A stretch of DNA of 37,173 nucleotides from Streptomyces sp. NRRL B-24085 (GTDB lineage Bacteria; Actinomycetota; Actinomycetes; Streptomycetales; Streptomycetaceae): contig NZ_LJBR01000141.1 in NCBI RefSeq assembly GCF_001282115.1, forward strand, positions 1 to 37,173, given 5' to 3'. The position numbers and the translations under genes were made by a program. The notes below the pieces were generated by a model, which did no database searches, was not told the DNA's origin, and worked only from the letters and a program-made list of their open reading frames with translations. Positions 24,945 through 37,173 of this stretch are shown piece after piece (positions within the stretch are counted from its first letter, which is position 1; each line of letters begins with the position of its first letter).

Positions 24945-25132
24945 CGTGCACCGCCCGCGCGCCCGGCCGTACTCGCGCTGCCGCCCCGCTGCCGGACACC
25001 GCCCGGACGTCCGGCGACCGCCGCAGCGCCGACCTCCCCCCGGACACCGCCCGGACGTCCGATGACCGCCGGGGCGGCGCCGTACTGCGGGCACCGTCCC
25101 GGGGCCCGGACCCGTACCGGCTGCCTGGGCAC
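24941..25132 (-). CDS. Putative small leader protein translationally coupled to antH
   Basis: A 63-aa frame runs from a GTG at 25132 (AAGGAG 8 bases upstream) to a TGA whose bases overlap the antH GTG start as GTGA. An ATG at 25138 is also in frame but only 2 bases from that AAGGAG. The peptide is Gly/Arg/Ala-rich and contains the internal repeat GRPGGVR twice ([12 protein letters not shown] and [12 protein letters not shown]), from the duplicated 22-bp DNA element. Third positions are mostly G or C in this frame. I recognise no homolog. It may be a real small protein, a leader whose translation feeds ribosomes to antH, or a chance frame over a regulatory repeat. Confidence 0.45.
   Translation of the reverse strand: MPRQPVRVRAPGRCPQYGAAPAVIGRPGGVRGEVGAAAVAGRPGGVRQRGGSASTAGRAGGAR
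24992..25061. repeat. Duplicated 22-bp element ahead of antH
   Basis: A 22-bp sequence beginning CCGGACACCGCCCGG and ending in the palindrome CGGACGTCCG occurs identically at 24992-25013 and 25040-25061, 48 bp apart. Similar GACCGCC flanks follow each copy. It lies inside the leader frame upstream of antH, downstream of where the promoter is expected. It could be a protein-binding pair or simply a duplicated coding unit. Confidence 0.7.
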
Positions 25133-25207
25133 GCGCATCACTCCTTCGGTTCGACGACCGCCCGCGCGGGGCGCCGGGCGGAGCGGGTTGCTTCGTTGCG
25201 GTAAGAG

Positions 25208-25226
25208 GCCGGGCATACGGCCCGGC
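25208..25226. promoter_or_regulatory. Hairpin in the antG-antH divergent promoter region
   Basis: GCCGGGC (25208-25214) pairs perfectly with GCCCGGC (25220-25226) around the loop ATACG. It lies midway between the leader ORF and antG. In the known antimycin cluster the antGF and antH-onward transcripts are driven by the cluster sigma factor AntA from this kind of divergent region. I could not place the promoters themselves. Confidence 0.4.
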
Positions 25227-25253
25227 TATCCCCGCCGGGTGGGGTTCGGGCGC

Positions 25254-25267
25254 GTGACAAAGCTCAC
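25254..25267. promoter_or_regulatory. Crp-like palindrome upstream of antG
   Basis: GTGACAAAGCTCAC has GTGA/TCAC arms with a 6-base centre and fits the GTG-N6-G-N-CAC-like pattern reported for Streptomyces Crp only loosely, and the CRP/FNR-type arms well. It lies 98 bases before antG. Binding is a hypothesis. Confidence 0.35.
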
Positions 25268-25364
25268 GGGAGGGCCCGGGGAGTGCGGCCGGGCGCCGCG
25301 GCCTCTTGAGGAGGTGACAGTCGTAGACCGCGGCGGCCGGCACGCCGAGGCGAAAGGGGAAAGC

Positions 25365-25613
25365 ATGAGCACCATCAGGGAGTTGCTGGTCGAACTCACC
25401 GGCACCGCCGAGTACGCCGACCGGATCGGCGACGACGCCGACCTGGCCGCCAGCGGCATCGACTCCGGGGACCTGGTGCGCCTGGTCCTGCTGGTCGAGC
25501 AGCGACTCGGCGTCGAGATCACCGCGGAGGACATGGAGGAGCTGCGCACGATCGGCGACTACGAGCGTTTCGTGGCCGAGCGCGCGGGGGCCGCCGCGAG
25601 CGGCGGTGCGTGA
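25365..25613 (+). CDS. antG: Acyl carrier protein (AntG)
   Basis: The 82-aa carrier protein starts at an ATG with AAAGGGGAAAG upstream. The 4'-phosphopantetheine Ser is in [20 protein letters not shown], and helix III follows in [20 protein letters not shown]. It is strongly acidic, as usual. In antimycin biosynthesis it carries the anthraniloyl and then the salicyl starter unit for AntH-L and AntC. The stop overlaps the antF start (TGATG). Confidence 0.9.
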   Translation: MSTIRELLVELTGTAEYADRIGDDADLAASGIDSGDLVRLVLLVEQRLGVEITAEDMEELRTIGDYERFVAERAGAAASGGA

Positions 25614-27097
25614 TGTGGCTGACGCAACTGCTGGAGCGCAACCGCCAGTGCCGGCCCGGCCGAATCGCGCTGGTGGACGACGACCGCAGCGTCACCTGGG
25701 CCGAGTTGCACGACCGCACGCTCCAACTGGCTCGCGGTCTTGCGGAGTTGGGCATCGAGCGGGGTGACCGCGTGGCCGTGCTCTCCAAGGACCGGATCGA
25801 GGTCCTGGAGAGCTACTTCGCGCTCGCCCGGCTCGGCGCCCTGTTCGTGCCGCTCAACCACAGCCTGGCCGAGCCCGAGGTCGCCGGGATCGTCGAGCGG
25901 GTCGGCGCGGTGGCCGTCCTCGGTGAGTCCGAACTGCTGGACCGCCACGCCCGTCTGCCGAAGTCGGTGCGTCTGCGGGTGGCCTTCGACAAGCCCGCCT
26001 TCGCGGCGCTGGGCACCCTGGCCGAAGAGCGGGAGCTGCCGGACGTCGCCGACACCGACCCGATCGCCGTGCTGCACACCTCGGCGACCACCGGGCAGGC
26101 CAAGGGCGTGACGGTCGACAGCGCGTCGTTCCGCGCGATCGCCCTCGGCTGGCTGGTGATGGCCCGCCCCACCGACGACATCGTGATGGTGAACTGCTGC
26201 CCGCTGTACCACGGCAGCATGGTCGTGTCCCTCACCTATCTGGCGGCCGGCGCGACAGTCGTGCTGATGCCTGGGTTCACCCCGCAGCGGGCGCTGTCGG
26301 CGGTGGAGCGGCACCGTGCCACGCACATGTGGCTGGTGCCGCAGATGCTGCGTTTCATGCTCCAGGCGAAGGCGTCCGCGCACACCGACCTGTCCTCCCT
26401 GCGGGAGGTGCTGTACGGGGCCGCCCCCATGCCCCTGGACGTGTACGCCGACGCCGTCGAACGGCTCGGGTGCGGTTTCCGGCAGGTGTACGGCATGACG
26501 GAGGTGGGCGGCCCCTTCGTCACCCTCGGTCCCGACGAGCACCCCGCGCCGGGGGACGTCACCGCCCGCATCCCGTGCGGACGGGTCGTGCCGGGCATGT
26601 CCGCCCGTGCCGTCGACGAGGCCGGCCGGGAACTGCCCCCCGGCGAGATCGGCGAGATCGTGGTGCGCGGGCCGGGCGTCATGCAGGGCTACTGGAACGA
26701 CCCGGAGGCCACGAGCGAGATCACCCGGGACGGCTGGATCAGGACGGGTGACCTCGGCTTCATGGACGACGAGGGCCGCATCAGCCTGGTGGACCGCACC
26801 AAGGACGTGATCATCCGTGCGGGGCAGAACGTCTACCCCTCGGAGATCGAGCGCGCCCTGATGACCCACCCGGCGGTCCGGGACGCGGCCGTCGTCGGCA
26901 TGTCCGACGAGGACTACGGCGAGGTGCCGCTGGCCTACGTCGCCCTGGAGTCGGGCGCGGAGGCGGGCACCGCGGAGTTGCTCGCCCACGTCGCGGGGCT
27001 GCTCGCGCCGTACAAGCGGCCGCGCCGGGTGGAGTTCATCGAGCAGGTGCCACGCAATCCCGCCGGAAAGATCATCAAGAAACTGTTGCGGGTGTGA
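25613..27097 (+). CDS. antF: Acyl ligase loading the aryl starter (AntF)
   Basis: The 494-aa adenylate-forming enzyme (ANL superfamily) has the P-loop [16 protein letters not shown], where relatives usually have TSGTTGxPKG. Next is [10 protein letters not shown], then the adenosine-ribose Asp in [20 protein letters not shown]. The hinge and A8 region is [19 protein letters not shown], and the A10 Lys is in [13 protein letters not shown]. In the antimycin pathway it activates anthranilate with ATP and transfers it to AntG, directly adjacent. The ATG at 25613 overlaps the antG stop by one base; a GTG at 25610 is an alternative. Confidence 0.92.
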   Translation: MWLTQLLERNRQCRPGRIALVDDDRSVTWAELHDRTLQLARGLAELGIERGDRVAVLSKDRIEVLESYFALARLGALFVPLNHSLAEPEVAGIVERVGAVAVLGESELLDRHARLPKSVRLRVAFDKPAFAALGTLAEERELPDVADTDPIAVLHTSATTGQAKGVTVDSASFRAIALGWLVMARPTDDIVMVNCCPLYHGSMVVSLTYLAAGATVVLMPGFTPQRALSAVERHRATHMWLVPQMLRFMLQAKASAHTDLSSLREVLYGAAPMPLDVYADAVERLGCGFRQVYGMTEVGGPFVTLGPDEHPAPGDVTARIPCGRVVPGMSARAVDEAGRELPPGEIGEIVVRGPGVMQGYWNDPEATSEITRDGWIRTGDLGFMDDEGRISLVDRTKDVIIRAGQNVYPSEIERALMTHPAVRDAAVVGMSDEDYGEVPLAYVALESGAEAGTAELLAHVAGLLAPYKRPRRVEFIEQVPRNPAGKIIKKLLRV

Positions 27098-27119
27098 GCA
27101 CGTGCGAGGGCGGACGGCG

Positions 27120-27971
27120 ATGACCGAGCGCCCGACCCCGACCGGGCCGGCCACGACGCGGACGCCGTGGCCGGCCCGGGCTGGTGTGGGGCTCGGCTCG
27201 GCGGTTCAGGACGGCGAGGGGCCTGCGTGGTCGGGGCCGGCTGGAGAGGAGCCGGTGAGCCCCGGGAGACCTGTGCGGCCGGGCCGGGCCGGCGAGGAGC
27301 CGCAGCACCGTGGCATGCCGTTGCCAGGGCTGGGCGAGGACCTGACAGCTCTACGTCCGCGCCTTCTCGCCGCCGGGCTCGGGCTCGGTGTCGCGGCAGT
27401 CTCCGAACCGGGAGCGGAACCGGCCGGGCCCGCCGAGGCGACCGCCGCGGCGTCGATGCCCGAGCAGCGGCGGCTGGAGTTCCTCGCCGGCCGGCGGGCC
27501 GCCCGCAGGGCCCTGCGAACGGTGGGCCTGGACTGCGGTGAGATCCCCCGCTCGGGGCGCCTGCCGGTGTTCCCGCCGGGCCGGGCCGCGTCGATCTCGC
27601 ACAGTGCGGGGATCGCCGTAGCCGTGGCGCGCGGGGCCGACGGGAGGCTGCCCCTCGGCTGTGACCTGGAGCTTCGGCCCCTCCCCCGCGCAGCGGCCCG
27701 TCTGGTGCTGCGTGCGGACGAGGAGCCGCTGCTCGCGGTCTGGTCGGTGACCGCGTTGTTCTCCGCCAAGGAAGCGGCGTGGAAGGCCCTCGCCGTGGCG
27801 GAGGGGAGCCTGCGAGACCTACGGGCCTCCGTTTGCGGGGACGAACTGCGTGTCTGCCTTCGCTCCGATCCCGCGCACGCCGTGCGGGTGCGGGTCGTGC
27901 ACATCGGGGCGGCGATCGGGACGGCGGGAGTCTTCAGCTACGTGACCGGGCGGGACGCCCTCCGCGGCTGA
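27120..27971 (+). CDS. antQ: 4'-phosphopantetheinyl transferase (AntQ)
   Basis: The 283-aa protein shows the Sfp/EntD-type core from about residue 110. Seen in order are RRLEFLAGRRAARRAL, then GRLPVFPPGRAASISHSAG, then LGCDLELRPLPRAAAR with the Mg-binding Asp and Glu, and LFSAKEAAWKAL, the W/FxxKEA motif. It would convert AntG, AntC and AntD carrier domains to the holo form. The first 70 or so residues are a Pro/Gly/Glu-rich extension unlike the family. ATG 27120 has GAGGGCGG upstream; an in-frame ATG at 27315 would remove most of the extension. It lies 22 bp after antF. Confidence 0.9.
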   Translation: MTERPTPTGPATTRTPWPARAGVGLGSAVQDGEGPAWSGPAGEEPVSPGRPVRPGRAGEEPQHRGMPLPGLGEDLTALRPRLLAAGLGLGVAAVSEPGAEPAGPAEATAAASMPEQRRLEFLAGRRAARRALRTVGLDCGEIPRSGRLPVFPPGRAASISHSAGIAVAVARGADGRLPLGCDLELRPLPRAAARLVLRADEEPLLAVWSVTALFSAKEAAWKALAVAEGSLRDLRASVCGDELRVCLRSDPAHAVRVRVVHIGAAIGTAGVFSYVTGRDALRG

Positions 27972-27978
27972 CAGGAAG

Positions 27979-28010
27979 CCGCCCGCCCCCGGTGTCCCGG
28001 GGACGGGCGG
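27979..28010. terminator. Strong hairpin between convergent antQ and the small minus-strand gene
   Basis: CCGCCCG (27979-27985) pairs with CGGGCGG (28004-28010), and an inner CCCCGG/CCGGGG stem closes on a TGTC loop. One mismatch separates the two stems. It lies in the 48-bp gap between two convergent genes and is most likely a bidirectional terminator. Confidence 0.75.
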
Positions 28011-28019
28011 GGCGACGGA

Positions 28020-28217
28020 TCAGCGCTCCGGCGTCGTGCCACCGTCCTGGTAGGAACGCCGCACCGCGTCGGCCGCCTTGTCGGTCTGGGCGTCGTACTT
28101 GTTGCCCGTACGCTCGTCGACCATGCGCTCGGCGCCCGAGACGCCCTTGTCCGCCTGGTCGGGGTGGCCCTTGGCCATCTCCTTGGCCTTGTTCATCATG
28201 TCGCCCAGCTTGCCCAT
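28020..28217 (-). CDS. Small MT0933-like (Rv0909 family) protein
   Basis: The 65-aa charged protein starts at an ATG with GGAGG 8 bases upstream. The sequence MGKLGDMMNKAKEMAKGHPD, with DQADKGVSGAERMVDERTGN and DAQTDKAADAVRR, matches the MT0933-like family. It is named after a mycobacterial putative antitoxin but is found widely in Streptomyces as stand-alone small amphipathic proteins. No toxin gene is adjacent. It follows antE on the same strand after 67 bp, so it may be read from the antCDE transcript. Confidence 0.75.
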   Translation of the reverse strand: MGKLGDMMNKAKEMAKGHPDQADKGVSGAERMVDERTGNKYDAQTDKAADAVRRSYQDGGTTPER

Positions 28218-28284
28218 GGGGGGTACCTCCAAGAGGTCGCGTGCGTCGTACCCCGCCGCAAGTACCCCTCACGGCGAGGGCGAA

Positions 28285-29514
28285 TCACCCCAGGTCGCCC
28301 ACCCGGGCGGCCATGTTGCCCGCCGGGTGCCGGTTGTCGTGGATGAGCTGGTGGGCGAGGCCGATCTCGTCGAAGTCGAAGGTGCGGGACAGACACGGGT
28401 CGATGATCCCCTGGTCGATCAGCCGGGTGACCTCACGTGCTTCCCGTGCCGTCGCGACGTGCGAGCCCTGAAGCCGCTTCTGGCGCATCCACAGGAAGCG
28501 CAGGTCGACGTCGCCGTTGTAGCCGGTGGTGCCGCCGCAGAGCACGACCATGCCGCCGTTGTCGCACAGGTACAGGGACGTGGGGACGGTGTCGGCGCCG
28601 GAGTGCTCCAGCACGATCCGCGGGCTGCGCCGCTCGCCCAGCACCTCCCAGAACGCCCGCCCGAAGGCCCGGGCCCCCGACAGCCAGCGGGCCGTCGCCA
28701 CTTCGTCGGAGGTGTCCGGCAGCCGTCCCCAGTGGTCGAACCTCCGCCGGTCGATGAACCCCTCGGCGCCCAGCTTGAGGCAGAACTCGCCCCGCTCCTC
28801 GCTGGAGACGACCGCGACGGGGATGCCGCCGACGTGCCGGACGAGCTGGATGGCGATGCAGCCCAGTCCGCCGGCGCCGCCCCAGATCAGCACCGGGTCG
28901 CCGGGGCGCACCGTGTGCGGCGGCCAGCCGAAGAGCTGGCGGTAGGCGGTGGCGGCGGTCGCCATGTAGCAGGCGGCTTCCGTCCAGGACAGCCGGGCGG
29001 GCTTGGGGTGGCACATGTAGTCGTCGACGACGGCGAACTGGGCGAAGGAGCCGTAGTTCTCCTCGTAGCCCCACACCCGCTGGCTGCCGGACCAGGTGGG
29101 GTCGCCGCCGAGGCGGATGTCCTCGGCCTTCTCGTCCCAGCGGTTGGCGAGGACCACGACCTCGTCGCCGAGCCTCACCCCGCGTACGTCCTCGCCGACC
29201 GCCCACACGATCCCGGACAGGTCGGAGCCGCCGATGTGGAAGTCCTCGGTGGCGCCCGCCTTCTGCCGGGCGGCGATCACGTCGAGCGGCGAACCGAGGG
29301 CCGCCCAGACGTTGTTGTAGTTGATGCCGGCCGCCATCACCTTCACCAGGACCTGCCCGCGCCCCACGGGCGGGACGTCGACCACTTCGGTGCGGAAGGC
29401 GTCGACGGGCTGTCCGTAGCGCTCACGGCGGATGAGCGAGGCGTACATCTTCTTCGGGGCGGTGCCGATCTCGGGGGCGTCACCGAGTTCGTAGAGGTCC
29501 TGGGTCGCTTGCAC
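28285..29514 (-). CDS. antE: Crotonyl-CoA carboxylase/reductase (AntE)
   Basis: The 409-aa MDR-fold enzyme reductively carboxylates 2-enoyl-CoAs to alkylmalonyl-CoAs. Residues known for CO2 and substrate binding in this family are kept: Asn in AGINYNNVWAALG, Glu in VWGYEENYGSFAQF and His in LQGSHVATARE. The NADPH motif is LIWGGAGGLGCIAIQLVRHV, preceded by EAACYMATAATAYRQLFGW. It supplies the extender units that give antimycins their variable C7 alkyl chains. The start at GTG 29514 has GAGGAG 7 bases before it; GTG 29541 (overlapping the antD stop as GTGA) would add nine residues. Confidence 0.93.
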   Translation of the reverse strand: MQATQDLYELGDAPEIGTAPKKMYASLIRRERYGQPVDAFRTEVVDVPPVGRGQVLVKVMAAGINYNNVWAALGSPLDVIAARQKAGATEDFHIGGSDLSGIVWAVGEDVRGVRLGDEVVVLANRWDEKAEDIRLGGDPTWSGSQRVWGYEENYGSFAQFAVVDDYMCHPKPARLSWTEAACYMATAATAYRQLFGWPPHTVRPGDPVLIWGGAGGLGCIAIQLVRHVGGIPVAVVSSEERGEFCLKLGAEGFIDRRRFDHWGRLPDTSDEVATARWLSGARAFGRAFWEVLGERRSPRIVLEHSGADTVPTSLYLCDNGGMVVLCGGTTGYNGDVDLRFLWMRQKRLQGSHVATAREAREVTRLIDQGIIDPCLSRTFDFDEIGLAHQLIHDNRHPAGNMAARVGDLG

Positions 29515-29537
29515 GCTGGTTCTCCTCGTCGCGGGTT

Positions 29538-33414
<3,877 letters not shown>

Positions 33415-33422
<8 letters not shown>

Positions 33423-36400
33423 GACCGCGGTCCCTGCCCTGGCGGGCGGTGCGGCGGGCGCGGGCCGCGCGCTGCCGGCGGGCCTGTTCCCGGGCGCGGT
33501 CCAGGCCGTCGCCGGTCTCCGGCCGGGCGCCCTCCTCGGCGCCGGCCACGGGGTTCGTACCGGTGGCCGACAGGTAGCGGGCCAGGTCGCGGACGGTGGG
33601 GTGTGCGAACAGGTCGACGACCGACAGTTCGCTGCCGAAGGCGCGGTTGACGGCGCTCTGGGCGGTGACCAGGAGCAGGGAGTTGCCGCCCAGGTCGAAG
33701 AAGTTGTCGTCCAGGCCCACTTGGTCGCGGTCCAGGACCTCGCGCCACACCTGGGCCAGCCGGGTCTCCAGGCGCCGCAGGTCCTCTTCCGCCTCGGGCC
33801 CACGCGGGTCGGCGCTCGTGCCCGCGGAGCGCAGCGTCCACGCGTCGTCGGACAGGCCGGCCGCCTGTGCGCTGCCTGCCGCGGCCCGGTACAGGGCGCC
33901 CAGGTCGGTGCCGTCCGCCAGGCCGACGCGGGCGGCCAGGCGCCGGGTCTGGCGTGCGGGTGCCACGACGTGGCTGCGCACCCAGGGGGCGGTGCGGTCG
34001 GCGCCGATCAGCAGGTGCGGTGTGTCCAGGGTGCGGGCGAAGTCGAACGAGCGCAGTGCGGCGGGCGGGTCGAGCAGCCGGTAGCCCCGGGCCTCGGTGA
34101 GGGCGGTGAGGCCGTAGCCGCGGCTCATGCCGCGCTCGCGCCACATGCTCCAGGCCAGCGACTGCGCGGGCAGGCCGAGGCTGCGGCGGTACTCGGCGAG
34201 GGTGTCGAGGCAGGCGTTGGCGGCGGCGTAGGCGGCGTTCATGGCGCCGCCGAAGAAGCCGTTGACCGAGGAGAAGGTGACGAAGGAGACGTGCGGGTGG
34301 TCCGCGGTGAGCCGGTGCAGCGTCCACGCGCCGCGCACCTTCGCGTCCAGCGCCCGGCGCCAGGTGGTGACGTCCAGGCCGCCGACGGGGCGTTCGACGA
34401 GCGTCCCGGCCAGGTGCAGCACTGACGTCAGGGGCACGCCCCAGGCTTCGGCGGCGGCCTCGACGGCGGCCCGCACCTGGTCCTCGTCGGTGACGTCGGC
34501 GCGGGTGTAGCGGACCTCTCCGCGTTCGCGCAGCGCCGGCAGGGCGTCGGCTTCCTCCTCCCGGGTGCGTCCGATGATGAGCAGCCGGGTGCCGGGGGTG
34601 CGCAGCAGGTGGGCGGCGATCTCCGTGCCGACCCCGCCGAGGCCCCCCGTGAGCAGGGTGAAGCCGTCGTGCGCGGGCGACTCGGCGCGGGCGGGGGTCT
34701 CGGGCAGGGGGGCGAGGCGGCGTACGTAGCGGTGTCCGTCGCGGTAGGCGATGTCCACGCCGTCGTCGGTGTACGTCGTTTCGGCCACCAGGACGGGGAG
34801 CGGGTCCGTGGCGTCGTCGGCGGGCAGGTCGAGGTGCCGGGCCCGCAGCGCGGCGGACTCCTCGGCCAGCGACTTCAGCAGGGCCGCGGCCATGCCGTGC
34901 GCCGGTGCGGGCCGGTCGCCGGGGCGCACGGCCTGGGCACCCGCCGAGACGTACACCAGATCCACGGGTCGCTGCGGGGCGGGCCGGTCGGCGAGGGCCC
35001 GGGCGAACGCCAGCAGCCGCTCCACGCCGGTCGTGTCGTCCGGTGCCACCGGCGGCTCGCCCGTGCCGCGGAGCCCGTCGAGGTCCAGGACGGCGTCGAC
35101 GGGTCGCTCGTCGTCCACCAACCGGCCCAGCATCGCGGCGTAGTCGGCGGTCTCCAGGGACCGTACCCGGTAGTGGGCGGCGTCCAGCCGCTCGTACGCG
35201 GCTGCCTCCTCGACCACCGTGCACCGGCCGCCCGCCGAGCGCAGCGCGTCGGCGAGCCGCTCGGCAAGCGCCCCGGCCTTCGGGTCGCCGCCCGCCAGGA
35301 CGAGGGTGTGCCGGCCCGGCGTCGTGGCGGGGGCGTGCGGGCGTTCCGTCCGCTGCCACACCGGGCGCAGGAACCAGTCGGGGACGGTGGCCGCCGTGCC
35401 CAGCAGCACCTGGGTGCGCCGCACTTCGTCGTCGAAGTCGCCCGCCTCGAAGCTCTTGCGAAGCTTGGTGCGCTGGATCTTGCCGATCTCCGTCTTGGGG
35501 ACGGCGTCCCGCGCCACCGGGATGAGGAAGGCCGGGCTGACGCCGATCTCCCGGGTGACCTTTCCGGCGATCTCGCGCAGGGCACGGGCCGGGTCGGCGT
35601 CGGCCTCGGGGGTGAGGTGCAGGAACAGGGCGAGTTCGTCGGTGGGCGAGGCGGGGTCGGTTCGCACCGCGACCGCGGCGGTGAAACTCCGCTCCGCGTA
35701 CGGGAGTTCCTCCACGCAGGCTTCGATTTCGTGGCTGTAGTGGTTGACGCCGTTGACGATGATGACGTCCTTGGCGCGGCCGGTGATGTAGAGCTCGCCG
35801 TCGCGCAGGAACGCCAGGTCGCCGGTGTCGAACCAGCCGTCGTCGGTGAACGCCTCCGCGTTGGCGGCCGGGTTGTCGTGGTAGCCGCCGGTCACCGAGG
35901 TGCCGCGGACCTGGAAGCGGCCCGCCTCGCCCTCGGGCAGGACGGTGCCGTGTTCGTCGACGACCCGCATGGCGAAGCCGGGGTAGGGGCGGCCGCAGCT
36001 CACGAACACGCCCTCGTCGGGGACCGGTCGGGCGGGCAGGACGGCGTCGGTGACCACGGAGCAGGTCTCGGACATGCCCCAGCCCGGGTGCATCACGTCC
36101 TGGGGCAGGCCGAAGGGCTTCAGCGCGTGCAGGAAGCCGCGGGCCGCCGAGGCGACGACGACCTCGCCGGCGTTCATCACCAGCCGCATCGGCGACAGGT
36201 CCCAGTTCCGGCCGGTGAAGCGGTGGGCCTGTTCGGCCAGGAGCCCGAAGGCGAAGTTGGGCGCCCAGGTGACGGTGACCCGGTGCCGGTCGGCGAGGTC
36301 CATCCAGCGCAGCGGGTCTTGGAGGATCCAGGGGGTGGGGGCGTGGATCTGGCGGCAGCCCAGGTACACGTCGCGCAGGTGGAACATGACCACACCGGTG

Positions 36401-37173
36401 ACGTGGTCGAGGGGGATCCAGTTCAGGGAGACGTCGTCGGCGCCGAGGCCGTTGAGCTGCTCGGTGGCGGCCGAGCGGGTCAGTACGTTGCGGTGGGTGA
36501 GGCGTACCGCCTTGGGCAGACCGGTGCTGCCGGACGTCATCAGCATCAGCATCAGGTCGTCGGGCCGGGCGGGGTGCCAGTCGTGGTCCTCGGGCGCTTC
36601 GCGCAGCGCGTCGGCCGTGGTGATGCGGGGTCCGGGCCAGTCCTGCCGGGCGGCGACCGCGCGCAGTCCGGCCTCGCGTTCGGCGGAGCTGACGATCCAG
36701 GGCCGGCCGAGCATCCGCCAGATGCCCTCCAGTTTGGTCAGCGCCGCGGAGGGGGTGTCGTAGGAGGCGGGGACGGTCAGCGGGACGGCGACGAAGCCGC
36801 CGAGGACGCAGCCCCACAGCACGGCGAGGAAGTCCTCGGTGACGTCGCACTGGAGGATGACCTGGTCGCCCGGGCGCAGGCCCGCCCGGCGCAGACCGGC
36901 GAGAACGCGGGATGCCTCGGGGATCAGGGAGGCGTAGGTGCGCCGGTGCTCGCTGCCGTCGGCGTGAACGTGGACGATGTCGCCCCGCTCCCGGGCGGCC
37001 GCGCGGCGCAGGGCCTCGGCCCAGCTCGACACGGACGGTTCGGTGAGCGCGGGGCCCTCGCTGACGGCCGGGACGGTGCGGGCCTGCTCGGGGCGCGTGG
37101 TGGGGGCGGCTTCGGCGGGGCGGCCGGGCAGGCCGGTGTGGCGGCGGTCGAGTTCCTCGGGGATGTTCTCCAC
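33415..37173 (-). CDS. antC: Last module (A-KR-T) of the NRPS AntC, 5' end beyond the window
   Basis: The 1252 residues visible have an adenylating domain (about 50-585: MLMTSGSTGLPKAVRLTHRN, PGWGMSETCSVVT, WFDTGDLAFLRDGELYITGR, Lys in EIGKIQRTKL). A ketoreductase is at about 600-1080 (LLTGGLGGVGTEIA, and SSVNGFFGGAMNAAYAAANA holding the Ser/Tyr/Asn set). A carrier domain follows at about 1115-1200 (Ser about 1165 in LGGNSLLLV). The tail of about 45 residues is Arg-rich. In AntC this set activates pyruvate and reduces it to the lactyl unit. The frame is open to the window edge, where a GTG happens to stand. No condensation domain or threonine module is visible, and I take the gene as continuing to the right. 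Confidence 0.85.

Noticed and set aside
22731..25613. Plus-strand 960-codon open frame across the oxygenase genes
   Set aside because: It is the antisense of antH-antK with biased composition; only its last 82 codons (antG) are a real gene.
28020..28217. Toxin-antitoxin module
   Set aside because: No toxin reading frame lies on either side; neighbours are antQ and antE. The family name alone does not support a module.

Overview
The window is very G+C-rich actinomycete DNA. Codons almost always end in G or C, GTG starts are common, neighbouring genes often overlap by 4 bases (ATGA/GTGA), and the gene families (ANTAR, GAF/PAS/PP2C phosphatases, CUT1 sugar importers without their own ATPase, phenylacetyl-CoA-epoxidase-like oxygenases) all point to Streptomyces. 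No rRNA, tRNA, CRISPR array or intact insertion sequence was seen.

Left third (1 to about 9.1 kb): accessory and partly decayed. It holds a small membrane protein, a patch of gene fragments (843-1428), an ANTAR protein, an HTH-like fragment and a GAF-PAS-GAF-PP2C phosphatase. A divergent DeoR regulator / MFS transporter pair follows with inverted repeats in the gap. Next come an internally deleted luciferase-like oxidoreductase coupled to a HAD hydrolase, and the C-terminal half of an MFS transporter.

Middle (9.2-15.6 kb): a carbohydrate utilisation locus with a LacI regulator, a GH2 glycosidase, a Tat/lipoprotein solute-binding protein and two CUT1 permeases. Two identical 14-bp palindromes lie before the glycosidase and before the binding protein and are the likely LacI operators. 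From 15.6 to 16.7 kb lies a second decayed patch: a divergent MerR/SDR pair that has lost both 5' ends, and a transposase-like fragment.

Right half (17.2 kb to the edge): most of an antimycin-type biosynthetic cluster, recognised from its unusual gene set and order. On the minus strand are a leader ORF, antH-antL (PaaABCDE-like oxygenase), antM (SDR), antN (tryptophan 2,3-dioxygenase), antO (alpha/beta hydrolase) and antP (kynureninase). Divergent on the plus strand are antG (carrier protein), antF (acyl ligase) and antQ (phosphopantetheinyl transferase). Converging on antQ are antC (only the last, A-KR-T, part is inside the window), antD (KS-AT-ACP-TE), antE (crotonyl-CoA carboxylase/reductase) and a small MT0933-like gene. 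In the known antimycin pathway, tryptophan is opened to the kynurenine level and cut to anthranilate, which is loaded on AntG by AntF. AntH-L convert it to 3-aminosalicylate, which is formylated. AntC adds threonine and a reduced pyruvate unit, and AntD adds an alkylmalonyl unit supplied by AntE and releases the dilactone. antA, antB and the 5' part of antC are not in the window; they would be expected beyond the right edge.

The points I would look at first are: a Cys in place of the Ser nucleophile in AntO; a previously unremarked 63-codon leader ORF that overlaps the antH start and is built on a duplicated 22-bp element; oppositely charged tails on AntC and AntD; a non-canonical AT specificity motif in AntD; and two gene-decay patches in which the damaging events can be read directly.
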